Source of the DNA: Actinomycetes bacterium
GTDB lineage: Bacteria; Actinomycetota; Actinomycetes; Actinomycetales; Microbacteriaceae
NCBI GenBank assembly: GCA_023432005.1
Contig: JAEYVF010000082.1
Coordinates: 1-6,873, forward strand
Direction: 5' to 3'
DNA: 6,873 nt
The notes under the pieces were generated by a model that was given only the letters and a program-made list of their open reading frames with translations, had not been told where the DNA came from and ran no database searches. The first letter of the stretch is position 1. The number at the start of each line of letters is the position of its first letter. Made by a program: the position numbers and the translations under genes. Positions 1 to 6,746 of the stretch are shown one piece after another.

Positions 1-673
1 CGTCCGCTGCGAGGAAGGGGGCATCGTCGCCGTAGGCGGGGGTGCCGAAGTGCCGGTCCCATCCGGTGTGCAGCAGCACGGCCTTGCCTCGCACGTCGCG
101 ATCCCACAGCACCGAGGCGGGGATGCCGCGCGCGCCGAGATCGGTGAGGTGGAAGACCTCCGCGGGCAGGTCGACGAGCGAGGCGAGATCGAGACCCGCG
201 AGGTCGGGGCCCTCGGCGTAGCGGTGGTACGGGCTGTCGAGGTAGGTGCCCGTGTTGCCGATCATCGTGATGACGTCCATCGCGAACTCGGTGCCGGCCT
301 CGTAGTGGCCCCGCGAGTCCTCGCGCGTGAGGTGCGGCGTGATGACGGGGGCGGGCAGACCGGGATAGGTCACGAGGCCCGCGCGGATGCGGTGGCTCAG
401 GTCGACGACGCGGCGACCGGATGCCGCGGGCGCGCCGCCGTCGATCCCTCGCGTGCCGCGGTGCGCCTCCTCGACGATCTCGAGGTGGTCGAGCTCCACC
501 GAGCCGACGAGCGCGAGGCCGAGGTGCTGCACGAAGAGGCGGCCCACCTCATCCGAGTCGAGATCCGGACTCGGGAGGTCGATGCGGAACCCCTCGGCGG
601 TGAGGCCACCGCCGTTGACGAAGGTCACGCGGGCGTCGAAGTGTGCGCGGTACTGCGGGTCACGAGCGGGCAC
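1..673 (-). CDS. Cyclase-family (kynurenine formamidase-like) metal hydrolase, 3' end cut off
   Basis: The visible 224 residues begin at a GTG (673-671) preceded by AGGAGG with a 4-nt spacer. An in-frame TGA a few codons upstream rules out a longer start. Residues from about 88 onward match the cyclase / arylformamidase fold: a DLSH segment (91-94), a TYPGLP segment (102-107), then the metal-site region NTGTYLDSPYH (140-150) and LLHTGWDRHFGTPAY near the edge. Family members hydrolyse amide or ester bonds such as N-formylkynurenine using one or two metal ions. The family motif is HxGTHxDxPxH; here the first two histidines are Asn140 and Tyr144, while Asp146 and His150 remain, so substrate and metal use may differ from KynB. 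About 85 extra residues precede the usual family start and look like a separate small domain. The gene overlaps the permease end by 14 bp, suggesting translational coupling. The substrate cannot be told from sequence, and the C-terminal part lies outside the window. Confidence 0.85.
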   Translation of the reverse strand, partial: MPARDPQYRAHFDARVTFVNGGGLTAEGFRIDLPSPDLDSDEVGRLFVQHLGLALVGSVELDHLEIVEEAHRGTRGIDGGAPAASGRRVVDLSHRIRAGLVTYPGLPAPVITPHLTREDSRGHYEAGTEFAMDVITMIGNTGTYLDSPYHRYAEGPDLAGLDLASLVDLPAEVFHLTDLGARGIPASVLWDRDVRGKAVLLHTGWDRHFGTPAYGDDAPFLAAD

Positions 674-1949
674 GGATCCTCCTGATGACGGTCACCGCGA
701 GCGCGGCGAGGGTGACCACTGCGGGCACGAGCAGGTTCGCCCACGCGAGGGCGAGGAGCGCGCCCGTGAGCACGACCGAGAGGAGCGCCATCCACCAGCC
801 GAGGGTGCCGCGCTCGAGCAGCCGCACGGCGGCGAGCATGCCGAGGAAGTACAGCGCCACCATGGCGCTCGTGTGGATGAGGATGAACGTCTGCAGCTCG
901 AAGCCGAAGGCGAAGAACACGGATGCGTAGCCCAGGTTGAGCACAGCGACGAGCGCGATGGCGCGGCGCGGCACCGCCCCCGCCTCGGCGCCCTTCGCGA
1001 ACGCGCGAGGCAGGTGGCCGTCGCGGCCGAGCGAGGCGGCGAGGTTGCCGAAGGCCGGCACGTAGGCGTTGAGCACACCGAGCACGATGACGGCAGCGAT
1101 GCCGGCGACGAGGGCGGGGCCCGCATCGGGCAGGTTGATCGCGACGAGGTCGATGAGCGGGGCCTGCGACGCCGCGCGGGTCGAGCCGAAGACTCCGACC
1201 GTCACGAACTGCAGCGAGAGGTAGGCCAGTCCCACGATGCCCATGCCGATGACCGTCGCCCACGCGACCGTACGGCGCGGGTTGCGGAACTCGTGAGCGA
1301 GGTGCGTGATCGCCTCGCCACCCGCGAACGCCCACACGAAGAGGCTCACGGCGAGGCCCACGCCCGCCCACCCGTGGGGCATGAAGGGGGTGAAGTTGGC
1401 GGTGTCGACCGAGGGCGCCGCGACGAGGATGACGCTCGCCACGACGACGACGAGCAGGCCCGAGAGGCCGAGCTGCGCGCGCCCGGAGACGCGGAGCCCG
1501 AACAGGTTGAGCAGCAGGGACGCGGTGAGGAAGCCGATGCCGATGACGGCGACCCACACGCGATCGAGGCCGAGGGCCGCGCTCAGGTACTCCCCTCCGA
1601 GGGCGGCGACCACGGGGGCGCCGAATCCCACGCCGAAGAGGAAGAGGTAGCCCGTGATCCGCGCTGCCGTGTCGCCGAAGGCGAGCCGCACGAAGGTGGC
1701 GACGCCCCCGCCGTCCGGGAAGCGACCCGCGAGCGCCGCGAAGGTCGCGGCGAGCGGGATGGAGAGGGCGAACACGGCGGCCACGGCGAGGATCGACGCG
1801 GGGCCGGCCGCGGCGACGCCGAGACCCGGCAGCACGAGGATGCCCGTGCCGAGCACGGCGGCGACGTAGAGGGCGGATGCCGTGGGCAACCCGATGCGCC
1901 CGTGCGTCGCCGAGGCGGGCGCCTCTGTCGTCGTCATCGTCTCGCTCAC
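660..1949 (-). CDS. APC-superfamily amino-acid permease, YjeH-like
   Basis: This is an integral membrane transporter of about 429 residues with roughly 12 hydrophobic helices. The first helix carries GTGILVLPG, the glycine-rich unwound segment of APC transporters that binds the substrate backbone. Further on come FPDGGGVATFVRLAFG in the first cytoplasmic loop, FVWAFAGGEAITHLAHEFRNP around residues 204-224, and LNAYVPAFGNLAASLGRDG near 293-311. The pattern and length resemble E. coli YjeH (an exporter of methionine and branched-chain amino acids), but direction and substrate are inferred only. The start is uncertain: GTG at 1949 sits 6 nt after a possible -10 box, ATG at 1937 is 4 codons further in, and an ATG at 2012 would add a hydrophilic tail with a poor ribosome site. 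The C-terminus (VIRRIRARS) overlaps the next gene by 14 bp. It lies 142 bp downstream of the cystathionine gamma-synthase gene, beyond a dyad, so is probably transcribed separately. Confidence 0.88.
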   Translation of the reverse strand: MSETMTTTEAPASATHGRIGLPTASALYVAAVLGTGILVLPGLGVAAAGPASILAVAAVFALSIPLAATFAALAGRFPDGGGVATFVRLAFGDTAARITGYLFLFGVGFGAPVVAALGGEYLSAALGLDRVWVAVIGIGFLTASLLLNLFGLRVSGRAQLGLSGLLVVVVASVILVAAPSVDTANFTPFMPHGWAGVGLAVSLFVWAFAGGEAITHLAHEFRNPRRTVAWATVIGMGIVGLAYLSLQFVTVGVFGSTRAASQAPLIDLVAINLPDAGPALVAGIAAVIVLGVLNAYVPAFGNLAASLGRDGHLPRAFAKGAEAGAVPRRAIALVAVLNLGYASVFFAFGFELQTFILIHTSAMVALYFLGMLAAVRLLERGTLGWWMALLSVVLTGALLALAWANLLVPAVVTLAALAVTVIRRIRARS

Positions 1950-1955
1950 GCTCTC

Positions 1956-1961
1956 ATCTTG
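1956..1961 (-). promoter_or_regulatory. Possible -10 box for a near-leaderless permease transcript
   Basis: On the minus strand CAAGAT lies exactly 6 nt before the GTG at 1949. It fits TANNNT at the second and last positions only. A weak -35-like TGGAGC lies 17 nt further upstream. The same 6-nt offset is seen for the stronger TAGGCT boxes in front of the exporter and CBS genes, which is the main reason to list it. Confidence 0.3.
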
Positions 1962-2028
1962 GGCTGGCGCGATCTCGCGCTCCAGCGACTTTCCGCCATC
2001 CTGGTGCGACATCCCGCCGCCATGGTTT

Positions 2029-2076
2029 CGTTCCACGTGTGCGCACCCGTACCTGCGGCATCGAACACGCGGAACG
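2029..2076 (-). terminator. 12-bp imperfect dyad after the cystathionine gamma-synthase gene (terminator or operator)
   Basis: On the minus strand the arms are CGTTCCGCGTGT (2076-2065) and ACACGTGGAACG (2040-2029), with a 24-nt loop. Eleven of twelve positions are Watson-Crick and the remaining one is a G-U pair in RNA. It starts 15 nt after the stop codon, as a terminator would, but no U-run follows; terminators of GC-rich actinobacteria often lack one. It also lies upstream of the permease start, so a binding site for a dimeric regulator is an alternative. Confidence 0.4.
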
Positions 2077-2091
2077 GGGACTGTGGCGGGG

Positions 2092-3261
2092 TCAGATGCG
2101 CTCGAGGGTCTCGAGCACGTCGGCGACCAGGTCGTCGACGCCCTCGATGCCCACCGACAGGCGCACGACCGCGGGCGACACCTCGAGCGCGGTGCCGCGC
2201 ACGGATGCGTGGGTCATCTCCGCCGGGTAGCAGACGAGCGACTCGACACCGCCGAGGGACTCCGCGAGCGTGAACAGCTGCGTCGACTCGGCGAACCGCA
2301 GGGCGGCGGCCGCGTCCCTGAGCTGCAGCGAGAGCATGCCGCCGAAGTGCCGCATCTGGCGGGCCGCGATCTCGTGGCCGGGGTGCTCGGGCAGACCCGG
2401 GTAGTAGACGGCCTCGAGCTTCGCGTGCCCAGCGACCGCCTCCGCGATCGCCTGAGCGTTCTGAGAGTGGCGCTCCATGCGCAGGTGCAAGGTCTTGAGC
2501 CCGCGCGTCGTGAGCCACGCATCCATCGGCCCGCTCACGGCCCCCGCGGCGAACTGCGTGAAGCCGATGCGGTCGGCGAGGTCCTCCCCCTGCACCTCGA
2601 GCCCCGCGTTGAGGATCACGGCGCCGCCGAGCACGTCGCTGTGGCCGCCGATGTACTTGGTCGTGGAGTGCACGACGACGTCGGCGCCGAGGGCGAGCGG
2701 CTGCTGCAGATAGGGCGAGGCGAAGGTGTTGTCGACCACGACGATCGCATCGGCGGCGTGGCCGAGCTCGACGAGCGCGGGGATGTCGCTGATCTTCATG
2801 AGCGGGTTCGAGGGAGTCTCGAGCCACAGCACGCGCGTGTTCGGGCGGATCGCGGCGCGCACCGCATCCAGGTCGGTCATCTCGACCGTCGAGAGCTCGA
2901 GACCCCACGGCACGACGAGCCGGTCGACGAGGCGGTGGGTGCCGCCGTAGACGTCGTTGCCCATGAGCACGTGATCGCCCGGCCGCAGCACCGAGCGCAG
3001 CAGCGCGTCCTCCGCGGCGAGACCCGACGCGAAGCTGAAACCCCGGTCGCCGCCCTCGAGCGCCGCGAGCTGGATCTCGAGCGAGGTGCGCGTCGGGTTG
3101 GTGCCGCGGCTGTACTCGTAACCGTTGCGGAAGCCGCCGACGCCGTCCTGCTTGTACGTGGTCGACTGGTACAGCGGCGGGATGACCGCGCCGGTCGTCG
3201 GGTCGGCCTCCTGACCGGCGTGGATGGCGCGGGTGGCGAAGTCGTCGAAGGTGCTGCTCAT
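2092..3261 (-). CDS. metB: Cystathionine gamma-synthase / gamma-lyase (PLP enzyme)
   Basis: A complete 389-residue Cys/Met-metabolism PLP enzyme, the normal family length. Tyr50 and Arg52 in YEYSRGTNPTR contact the cofactor phosphate of the partner subunit, Asp177 in VVVDNTF supports the PLP ring, and Lys202 in HSTTKYIGGHSD forms the Schiff base. The C-terminal SLGGVESL (335-342) and PAEMTHASV motifs are typical. MetB joins O-succinyl- or O-acetylhomoserine to cysteine to give cystathionine; the lyase runs cystathionine to cysteine, ammonia and 2-oxobutyrate. The two activities are hard to separate by sequence. Glu49 equals human lyase Glu59 (E. coli MetB has Asp there), and the CBS gene next door makes cystathionine, so a lyase or dual role is plausible. 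The ATG at 3261 has AGAGAG with a 4-nt spacer. The gene follows the CBS gene after 41 bp, so they are probably co-transcribed. Mycobacterium tuberculosis keeps cbs and metB close together too. Cytoplasmic, expected tetramer. Confidence 0.93.
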   Translation of the reverse strand: MSSTFDDFATRAIHAGQEADPTTGAVIPPLYQSTTYKQDGVGGFRNGYEYSRGTNPTRTSLEIQLAALEGGDRGFSFASGLAAEDALLRSVLRPGDHVLMGNDVYGGTHRLVDRLVVPWGLELSTVEMTDLDAVRAAIRPNTRVLWLETPSNPLMKISDIPALVELGHAADAIVVVDNTFASPYLQQPLALGADVVVHSTTKYIGGHSDVLGGAVILNAGLEVQGEDLADRIGFTQFAAGAVSGPMDAWLTTRGLKTLHLRMERHSQNAQAIAEAVAGHAKLEAVYYPGLPEHPGHEIAARQMRHFGGMLSLQLRDAAAALRFAESTQLFTLAESLGGVESLVCYPAEMTHASVRGTALEVSPAVVRLSVGIEGVDDLVADVLETLERI

Positions 3262-3265
3262 GGGA

Positions 3266-3271
3266 CTCTCT
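3266..3271 (-). promoter_or_regulatory. Ribosome binding site of the cystathionine gamma-synthase gene
   Basis: AGAGAG precedes the ATG at 3261 by 4 nt and fixes the start at MSSTFDDFATRAIHAG. The same reading frame stays open far upstream through the CBS gene in a wrong frame, so this site matters for choosing the start. The 41-bp gap also holds a short tandem GTGCAG repeat (about 3282-3297 on the plus strand) but no room for a riboswitch. Confidence 0.6.
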
Positions 3272-3302
3272 GTTCTGATCCGTGCAGGTGCAGGTGCGCG
3301 GG

Positions 3303-4664
3303 CTACTCGGCGAGGAACGCGAGCAGGTCGTGCCGGGTGACCACGGCGGCGGGCTTGCCGTCGGCGGTGACGAGCAGCGCATCCGCGTCCGCGAGCGCGT
3401 CGCGGGCGGCGACGACGGAGTCGTTCATGCCGATGAGGGGCAGCGGCGCGCCGACGAACGCGGCGAGCGCATCCGTCATCTTCGCGTCGCCGTGGAAGAC
3501 CGCGTCGATGAGGCTCTTCTCGTCGATCGAGCCGACGACCTCGCCCATGACGACGGGCGGCTCGGCCGACAGCACGGGCATCTGCGAGATGTCGAAGCGG
3601 CGCATCTTGTCGATGACGTGCCGCACCGTGTCGCTCGGGTGCACGTGCACGAGACCCTGGAGCTCGGCGTCTTTCGTGCCGACGAGGTCGGCGACCGTCT
3701 TCTCGCCCTCCGCGGGCAGGAAGCCGTAGGAGCGCATCCAGCGGTCGTTGAAGACCTTGCCGAGGTAGCCGCGGCCGCCGTCCGGCAGCAGGATGACCAT
3801 GACGTCGTCGGGGCCGAGGTCGCGCGCGGCCTTGAGACCGGATGCGACGGCGAGCCCCGAGGAGCCGCCCACGAGCAGCCCCTCCTCGCGCGCGAGGCGA
3901 CGGGTCATGTCGAACGACTCGGCATCCGAGCTCGCGATGATCTCGTCGACCACGGTGGGGTCGTAGGCCGTCGGCCAGAAGTCCTCGCCGACGCCCTCCA
4001 CGAGGTAGGGGCGACCCGTGCCGCCGGAGTACACGGAGCCCTCGGGGTCGGCGCCGATCACCCGGATGGCGGGGTTCTGCTCCTTGAGGTAGCGGCCCGC
4101 ACCCGAGATGGTGCCGCCCGTGCCGACGCCCGCGACGTAGTGCGTGACCTTGCCGTCGGTGTCGCGCCAGATCTCGGGTCCGGTCGTCTCGTAGTGGCTG
4201 AGGGGCCCGTTGGGGTTGGAGTACTGGTCGGGCTTGAAGGCGCCCGGGATCTCCTTCGAGAGCCGGTCGCTCACCGAGTAGTAGGAGTCGGGGCTCTCGG
4301 GCGCGACGGAGGTCGGGCACACCACGACCTCGGCGCCGTAGGCCTTCAGGGTGTTGATCTTGTCTTCCGAGACCTTGTCGGGGCACACGAAGACGCAGCG
4401 GTAGCCGCGCTGCTGGGCGACGAGCGCGAGCCCGATGCCCGTGTTGCCCGAGGTGGGCTCGACGATCGTGCCGCCCGGCTTGAGCTTGCCCTCAGCCTCG
4501 GCGGCGTCGATGATGCGCTGCGCGATGCGGTCCTTCGAGCTGCCGCCCGGGTTCACGTACTCGACCTTGACGAGCACGGTGGCCCGGATGCCGTCCGTCA
4601 CCTTGTTGAGCTTCACGAGCGGGGTGTTGCCCACGAGGTCGAGCACCGTCTCGGCGTACTTCAT
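3303..4664 (-). CDS. cbs: Cystathionine beta-synthase
   Basis: A complete 453-residue cytoplasmic PLP enzyme condensing L-serine and L-homocysteine to cystathionine, the first step of transsulfuration. The fold-type II catalytic core covers about residues 1-320: GNTPLVKL (12-19), Lys44 in NPGGSSKDR as the Schiff-base lysine, TSGNTG (71-76) binding the substrate carboxylate, and GVGTGGTISG (179-188) binding the cofactor phosphate. EGVGEDFWP (223-231) is typical of CBS rather than cysteine synthase. Residues about 325-453 form two CBS domains (Bateman module), which in animals bind the activator S-adenosylmethionine; whether this one does is unknown. The N-terminal heme-binding segment of the human enzyme is absent, as in other bacterial CBS proteins. 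MKYAETVLDLVGNTPL is the usual family N-terminus, and the ATG lies directly after a TAGGCT box with no good ribosome site, consistent with a leaderless message. It leads the unit with the gamma-synthase gene 41 bp downstream. Confidence 0.95.
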   Translation of the reverse strand: MKYAETVLDLVGNTPLVKLNKVTDGIRATVLVKVEYVNPGGSSKDRIAQRIIDAAEAEGKLKPGGTIVEPTSGNTGIGLALVAQQRGYRCVFVCPDKVSEDKINTLKAYGAEVVVCPTSVAPESPDSYYSVSDRLSKEIPGAFKPDQYSNPNGPLSHYETTGPEIWRDTDGKVTHYVAGVGTGGTISGAGRYLKEQNPAIRVIGADPEGSVYSGGTGRPYLVEGVGEDFWPTAYDPTVVDEIIASSDAESFDMTRRLAREEGLLVGGSSGLAVASGLKAARDLGPDDVMVILLPDGGRGYLGKVFNDRWMRSYGFLPAEGEKTVADLVGTKDAELQGLVHVHPSDTVRHVIDKMRRFDISQMPVLSAEPPVVMGEVVGSIDEKSLIDAVFHGDAKMTDALAAFVGAPLPLIGMNDSVVAARDALADADALLVTADGKPAAVVTRHDLLAFLAE

Positions 4665-4670
4665 CCTTCG

Positions 4671-4698
4671 AGCCTACTCGCGCGCCGAGCCGTGTTAC
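4671..4698 (-). promoter_or_regulatory. Predicted promoter of the CBS gene, leaderless
   Basis: On the minus strand GTAACA (4698-4693, four of six matches to TTGACA) is followed by a 16-nt spacer and TAGGCT (4676-4671, a TANNNT -10 box). Six nt (CGAAGG) separate the box from the ATG at 4664, so transcription would start at or next to the A of the start codon. The spacing is read directly; promoter activity is inferred. Confidence 0.55.
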
Positions 4699-4700
4699 CC

Positions 4701-4721
4701 GGCCCGGCTGCGCCCCGGGCC
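4701..4721 (-). terminator. GC hairpin just upstream of the CBS promoter
   Basis: Perfect 7-bp arms GGCCCGG (4701-4707) and CCGGGCC (4715-4721) flank a 7-nt loop. A 10-bp perfect palindrome CGACGCGTCG (4721-4730) abuts it. It ends only a few bases before the predicted -35 box, so it would lie outside a leaderless cbs message and could help end the exporter transcript. No U-run is present. Confidence 0.3.
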
Positions 4722-4746
4722 GACGCGTCGGCGGGCGCGCTGGCGC

Positions 4747-4787
4747 CGTTCGGCGGGAGCAACCGCACGTTCGGCGGGAGCAACCGC
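4747..4787. repeat. Two direct copies of a 20-bp repeat, period 21
   Basis: The unit CGTTCGGCGGGAGCAACCGC occurs identically at 4747-4766 and 4768-4787. Its core CGGCGGGAG recurs at 4813-4821 and, inverted, at 4828-4836. In a minus-strand transcript the core of either copy can pair over 11 bp with the arm at 4826-4836. Between the copies and that hairpin lies a further 6-bp stem, CCGCCC (4784-4789) with GGGCGG (4794-4799). Function unknown. Confidence 0.8.
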
Positions 4788-4812
4788 CCCAGCGGGCGGC
4801 GAACCCAGCACC

Positions 4813-4836
4813 CGGCGGGAGTAGCTGCTCCCGCCG
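4813..4836 (-). terminator. Strong 9-bp hairpin after the ABC exporter gene
   Basis: CGGCGGGAG (4813-4821) and CTCCCGCCG (4828-4836) are perfect inverted copies with a 6-nt loop, beginning 20 nt after the exporter stop codon. Position and stability suit a terminator, but there is no U-run. The arms belong to the same repeat family as the two direct copies at 4747-4787. Confidence 0.45.
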
Positions 4837-4856
4837 CGTGGTGACAACTCCGCCCG

Positions 4857-6740
4857 CTAGTCGGCGGCGGCGGCGGCCGCGGCGGAGGCCGTGAGCTGCT
4901 CCGCGAAGAGCCGCGCGTACTCGCCGTCCTGCGCGAGCAGCTGCGGATGCGTGCCCGACTCGACGATGCGGCCCGCCCGCACGACGTGGATGACGTCCGC
5001 GTCGACGACGGTCGAGAGCCGGTGCGCGATCGCGATCGTCGTGCGCCCGCGCGAGGCCGCGTCGAGGGCGCCCTGCACGATCCGCTCCGAGACCGTGTCG
5101 AGCGCGCTCGTCGCCTCGTCGAGGATGAGCACCGCCGGATCCTTGAGCAGCACGCGCGCGATCGCGATGCGCTGCTTCTCGCCGCCCGAGAGCCGATAGC
5201 CCCGCTCCCCCACGAGGGTGTCGTAGCCGTCGGGGAAGCCCGCGATCGTGTCGTGGATGTTGGCCGCGCGGCACGCCGCCTCGAGCTCCGCATCTGTCGC
5301 ATCCGGCCTGGCGTAGCGGAGGTTCTCGGCGATCGTCGCGTGGAAGAGGTAGGTCTCCTGGCTCACGACGCCGATGTGGTCGACGAGGGACGCGTGCCGC
5401 AGCTCGCGCACGTCGTCGCCCGCGAACAGGACGGCGCCCTCGCTCGCCTCGTAGAGCCGCGGCACGAGATACGACACCGTCGTCTTGCCCGCGCCCGAGG
5501 GCCCCACGAACGCGACGTACTGCCCGGGCTCGATGCGGAACGAGACGTCCTGCAGTGTGCCGGGCGCGTCGGGAGCCGCATCCGGATACCGGAAGGTCAC
5601 GTCGCGGAACTCCACCTCGCCGAGCCGCGCGGCGTCGACCTCGCGCGCCCCGGGCGCATCCGTGATCGAGGGCACGAGGTCGAGGTACTCGAAGATGCGG
5701 GCGAAGAGCGCACGCGAGGTCTGCAGGTCGAGCGCCACGCGCAGCAGCCCCATGAGCGGGAACATGAGCCGCGCCTGCACGGTCGTGAAGGCGACGATCG
5801 TGCCCGCCGTCACGGGGATGTCCTGCAGGATGAGCCACGCCGCCACGAGGTAGACGACCGCCGGCACGACCGACATGAACACGCCGACGATCGCGAAGAA
5901 CCACTGGCCCGACATCTGCTGGCGCACCTGCAGCCGGATCTGCCGCTCGTTCTCGGCGGCGTAGCGCGCGATCTCCGCGGGCTGCCGGTTGAAGGTCTTC
6001 GCGAGCAGGATGCCCGACACCGAGAGGGTCTCCTGCGTGATCGCCGTCATCTCCGACAGCGACTCCTGCGTCTGCGTCGCGATGCGCGCCCGCACCTGCC
6101 CGACGCGCCGCTGTGCGAGCACGAGCACGGGCAGCAGCACGACCGCCACGATCGTGAGCTGCCAGCTCAGCAGCAGCATCGCCACGAGCGCGCCCACCAC
6201 GGTCACGGTGTTGCCGACGATGCTCGAGATCGTGTTGTTGAGCACGGATGCGACGCCGCCGACGTCGTTCTGGAGCCGCGACTGGATGACGCCCGTCTTC
6301 GTGCGCGTGAAGAACCCGAGCTCCATCGCCTGCAGGTGGCTGAACAGCCGCACGCGCAGTGCGCCCATGACCGAGTTGCCGACCTTCGCCGTGAGGTAGG
6401 TCTGCCACACGCCGAGGATCGCCGACACGAGCCACAGTGCGACCATCGCGCCGACGAGCCACAGCAGCACCGGCACATCCGGGCGCCCCTCGGGCGGGAA
6501 CAGCCCCTCGTCGAACGCGCGCTGCGTGAGCAGCGGAGGCAGCACCCCGAGGCCCGCCGAGACGAGCACGAGCGTCACGGTGATCGCGAGCTGCGCCGAG
6601 TACGGGCGGAACAGCTCGCCGATCCGTCCGACGAGGTTCGGGATGCGCGGGGCAGCGGCGTTCTCGGCCCGCTGCACCTCGGCATCCCGGTTGCCGACGC
6701 CGCGGCCCATGCCGCCGCGCCCGCCCCCGCCCATGCTCAT
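4857..6740 (-). CDS. ABC exporter, fused membrane and ATPase domains
   Basis: A complete 627-residue half-transporter of the MsbA/LmrA type, expected to work as a homodimer in the cell membrane. After a glycine/arginine-rich tail (residues 3-16), an ABC type-1 membrane domain with six helices spans about 45-335. The ATPase domain (about 375-610) has every key element: Walker A GPSGAGKTT (413-421, Lys419), Q-loop Gln461, signature LSGGE (517-521), Walker B AVLILDEAT with Asp541 and catalytic Glu542, D-loop SALD (545-548) and switch His573. The protein ends in SAAAAAAAD, encoded by a GCG/GCC run. Family members expel drugs, lipids or peptides; the cargo cannot be read here and no neighbour indicates it. 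The ATG at 6740 lies 6 nt after a TAGGCT box and is followed by a second ATG at 6734; ribosome-site evidence is weak for both. It starts 17 bp after the sugar-permease stop codon, so read-through from that operon is also possible. Confidence 0.93.
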   Translation of the reverse strand: MSMGGGGRGGMGRGVGNRDAEVQRAENAAAPRIPNLVGRIGELFRPYSAQLAITVTLVLVSAGLGVLPPLLTQRAFDEGLFPPEGRPDVPVLLWLVGAMVALWLVSAILGVWQTYLTAKVGNSVMGALRVRLFSHLQAMELGFFTRTKTGVIQSRLQNDVGGVASVLNNTISSIVGNTVTVVGALVAMLLLSWQLTIVAVVLLPVLVLAQRRVGQVRARIATQTQESLSEMTAITQETLSVSGILLAKTFNRQPAEIARYAAENERQIRLQVRQQMSGQWFFAIVGVFMSVVPAVVYLVAAWLILQDIPVTAGTIVAFTTVQARLMFPLMGLLRVALDLQTSRALFARIFEYLDLVPSITDAPGAREVDAARLGEVEFRDVTFRYPDAAPDAPGTLQDVSFRIEPGQYVAFVGPSGAGKTTVSYLVPRLYEASEGAVLFAGDDVRELRHASLVDHIGVVSQETYLFHATIAENLRYARPDATDAELEAACRAANIHDTIAGFPDGYDTLVGERGYRLSGGEKQRIAIARVLLKDPAVLILDEATSALDTVSERIVQGALDAASRGRTTIAIAHRLSTVVDADVIHVVRAGRIVESGTHPQLLAQDGEYARLFAEQLTASAAAAAAAD

Positions 6741-6746
6741 GTCACG

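Noticed and set aside
1950..2036. Longer permease starts at GTG 2036 or ATG 2012
   Set aside because: They would add a hydrophilic tail not expected of the family, lack a good ribosome site, and overlap the dyad at 2029-2076 or the likely promoter region.
387..2273. A long plus-strand open frame (628 codons) opposite the permease
   Set aside because: It is antisense to a clear membrane protein; its product is a low-complexity Arg/Glu/Asp/His-rich string as expected from the complement of GC-rich coding DNA. Similar plus-strand frames at 1882-3729, 3282-4844 and 4947-6800 are rejected for the same reason.
3262..3302. SAM riboswitch or other leader before the gamma-synthase gene
   Set aside because: The gap is only 41 bp and contains just a short tandem repeat and the ribosome site.
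2092..4386. An open minus-strand frame of 764 codons that would fuse extra sequence to the cystathionine gamma-synthase
   Set aside because: The upstream part is an out-of-frame reading of the CBS gene and is Arg-rich nonsense; the true start at 3261 has a ribosome site and gives the normal family length.
4747..4836. CRISPR-like array
   Set aside because: Only two exact 20-bp copies are present, separated by one base, with no spacers and no cas genes nearby.
4860..4885. GCG/GCC run at the exporter C-terminus as a frameshift or assembly error
   Set aside because: The frame runs cleanly to a TAG stop, and Ala-rich tails are common in GC-rich actinobacterial proteins; nothing indicates an error.
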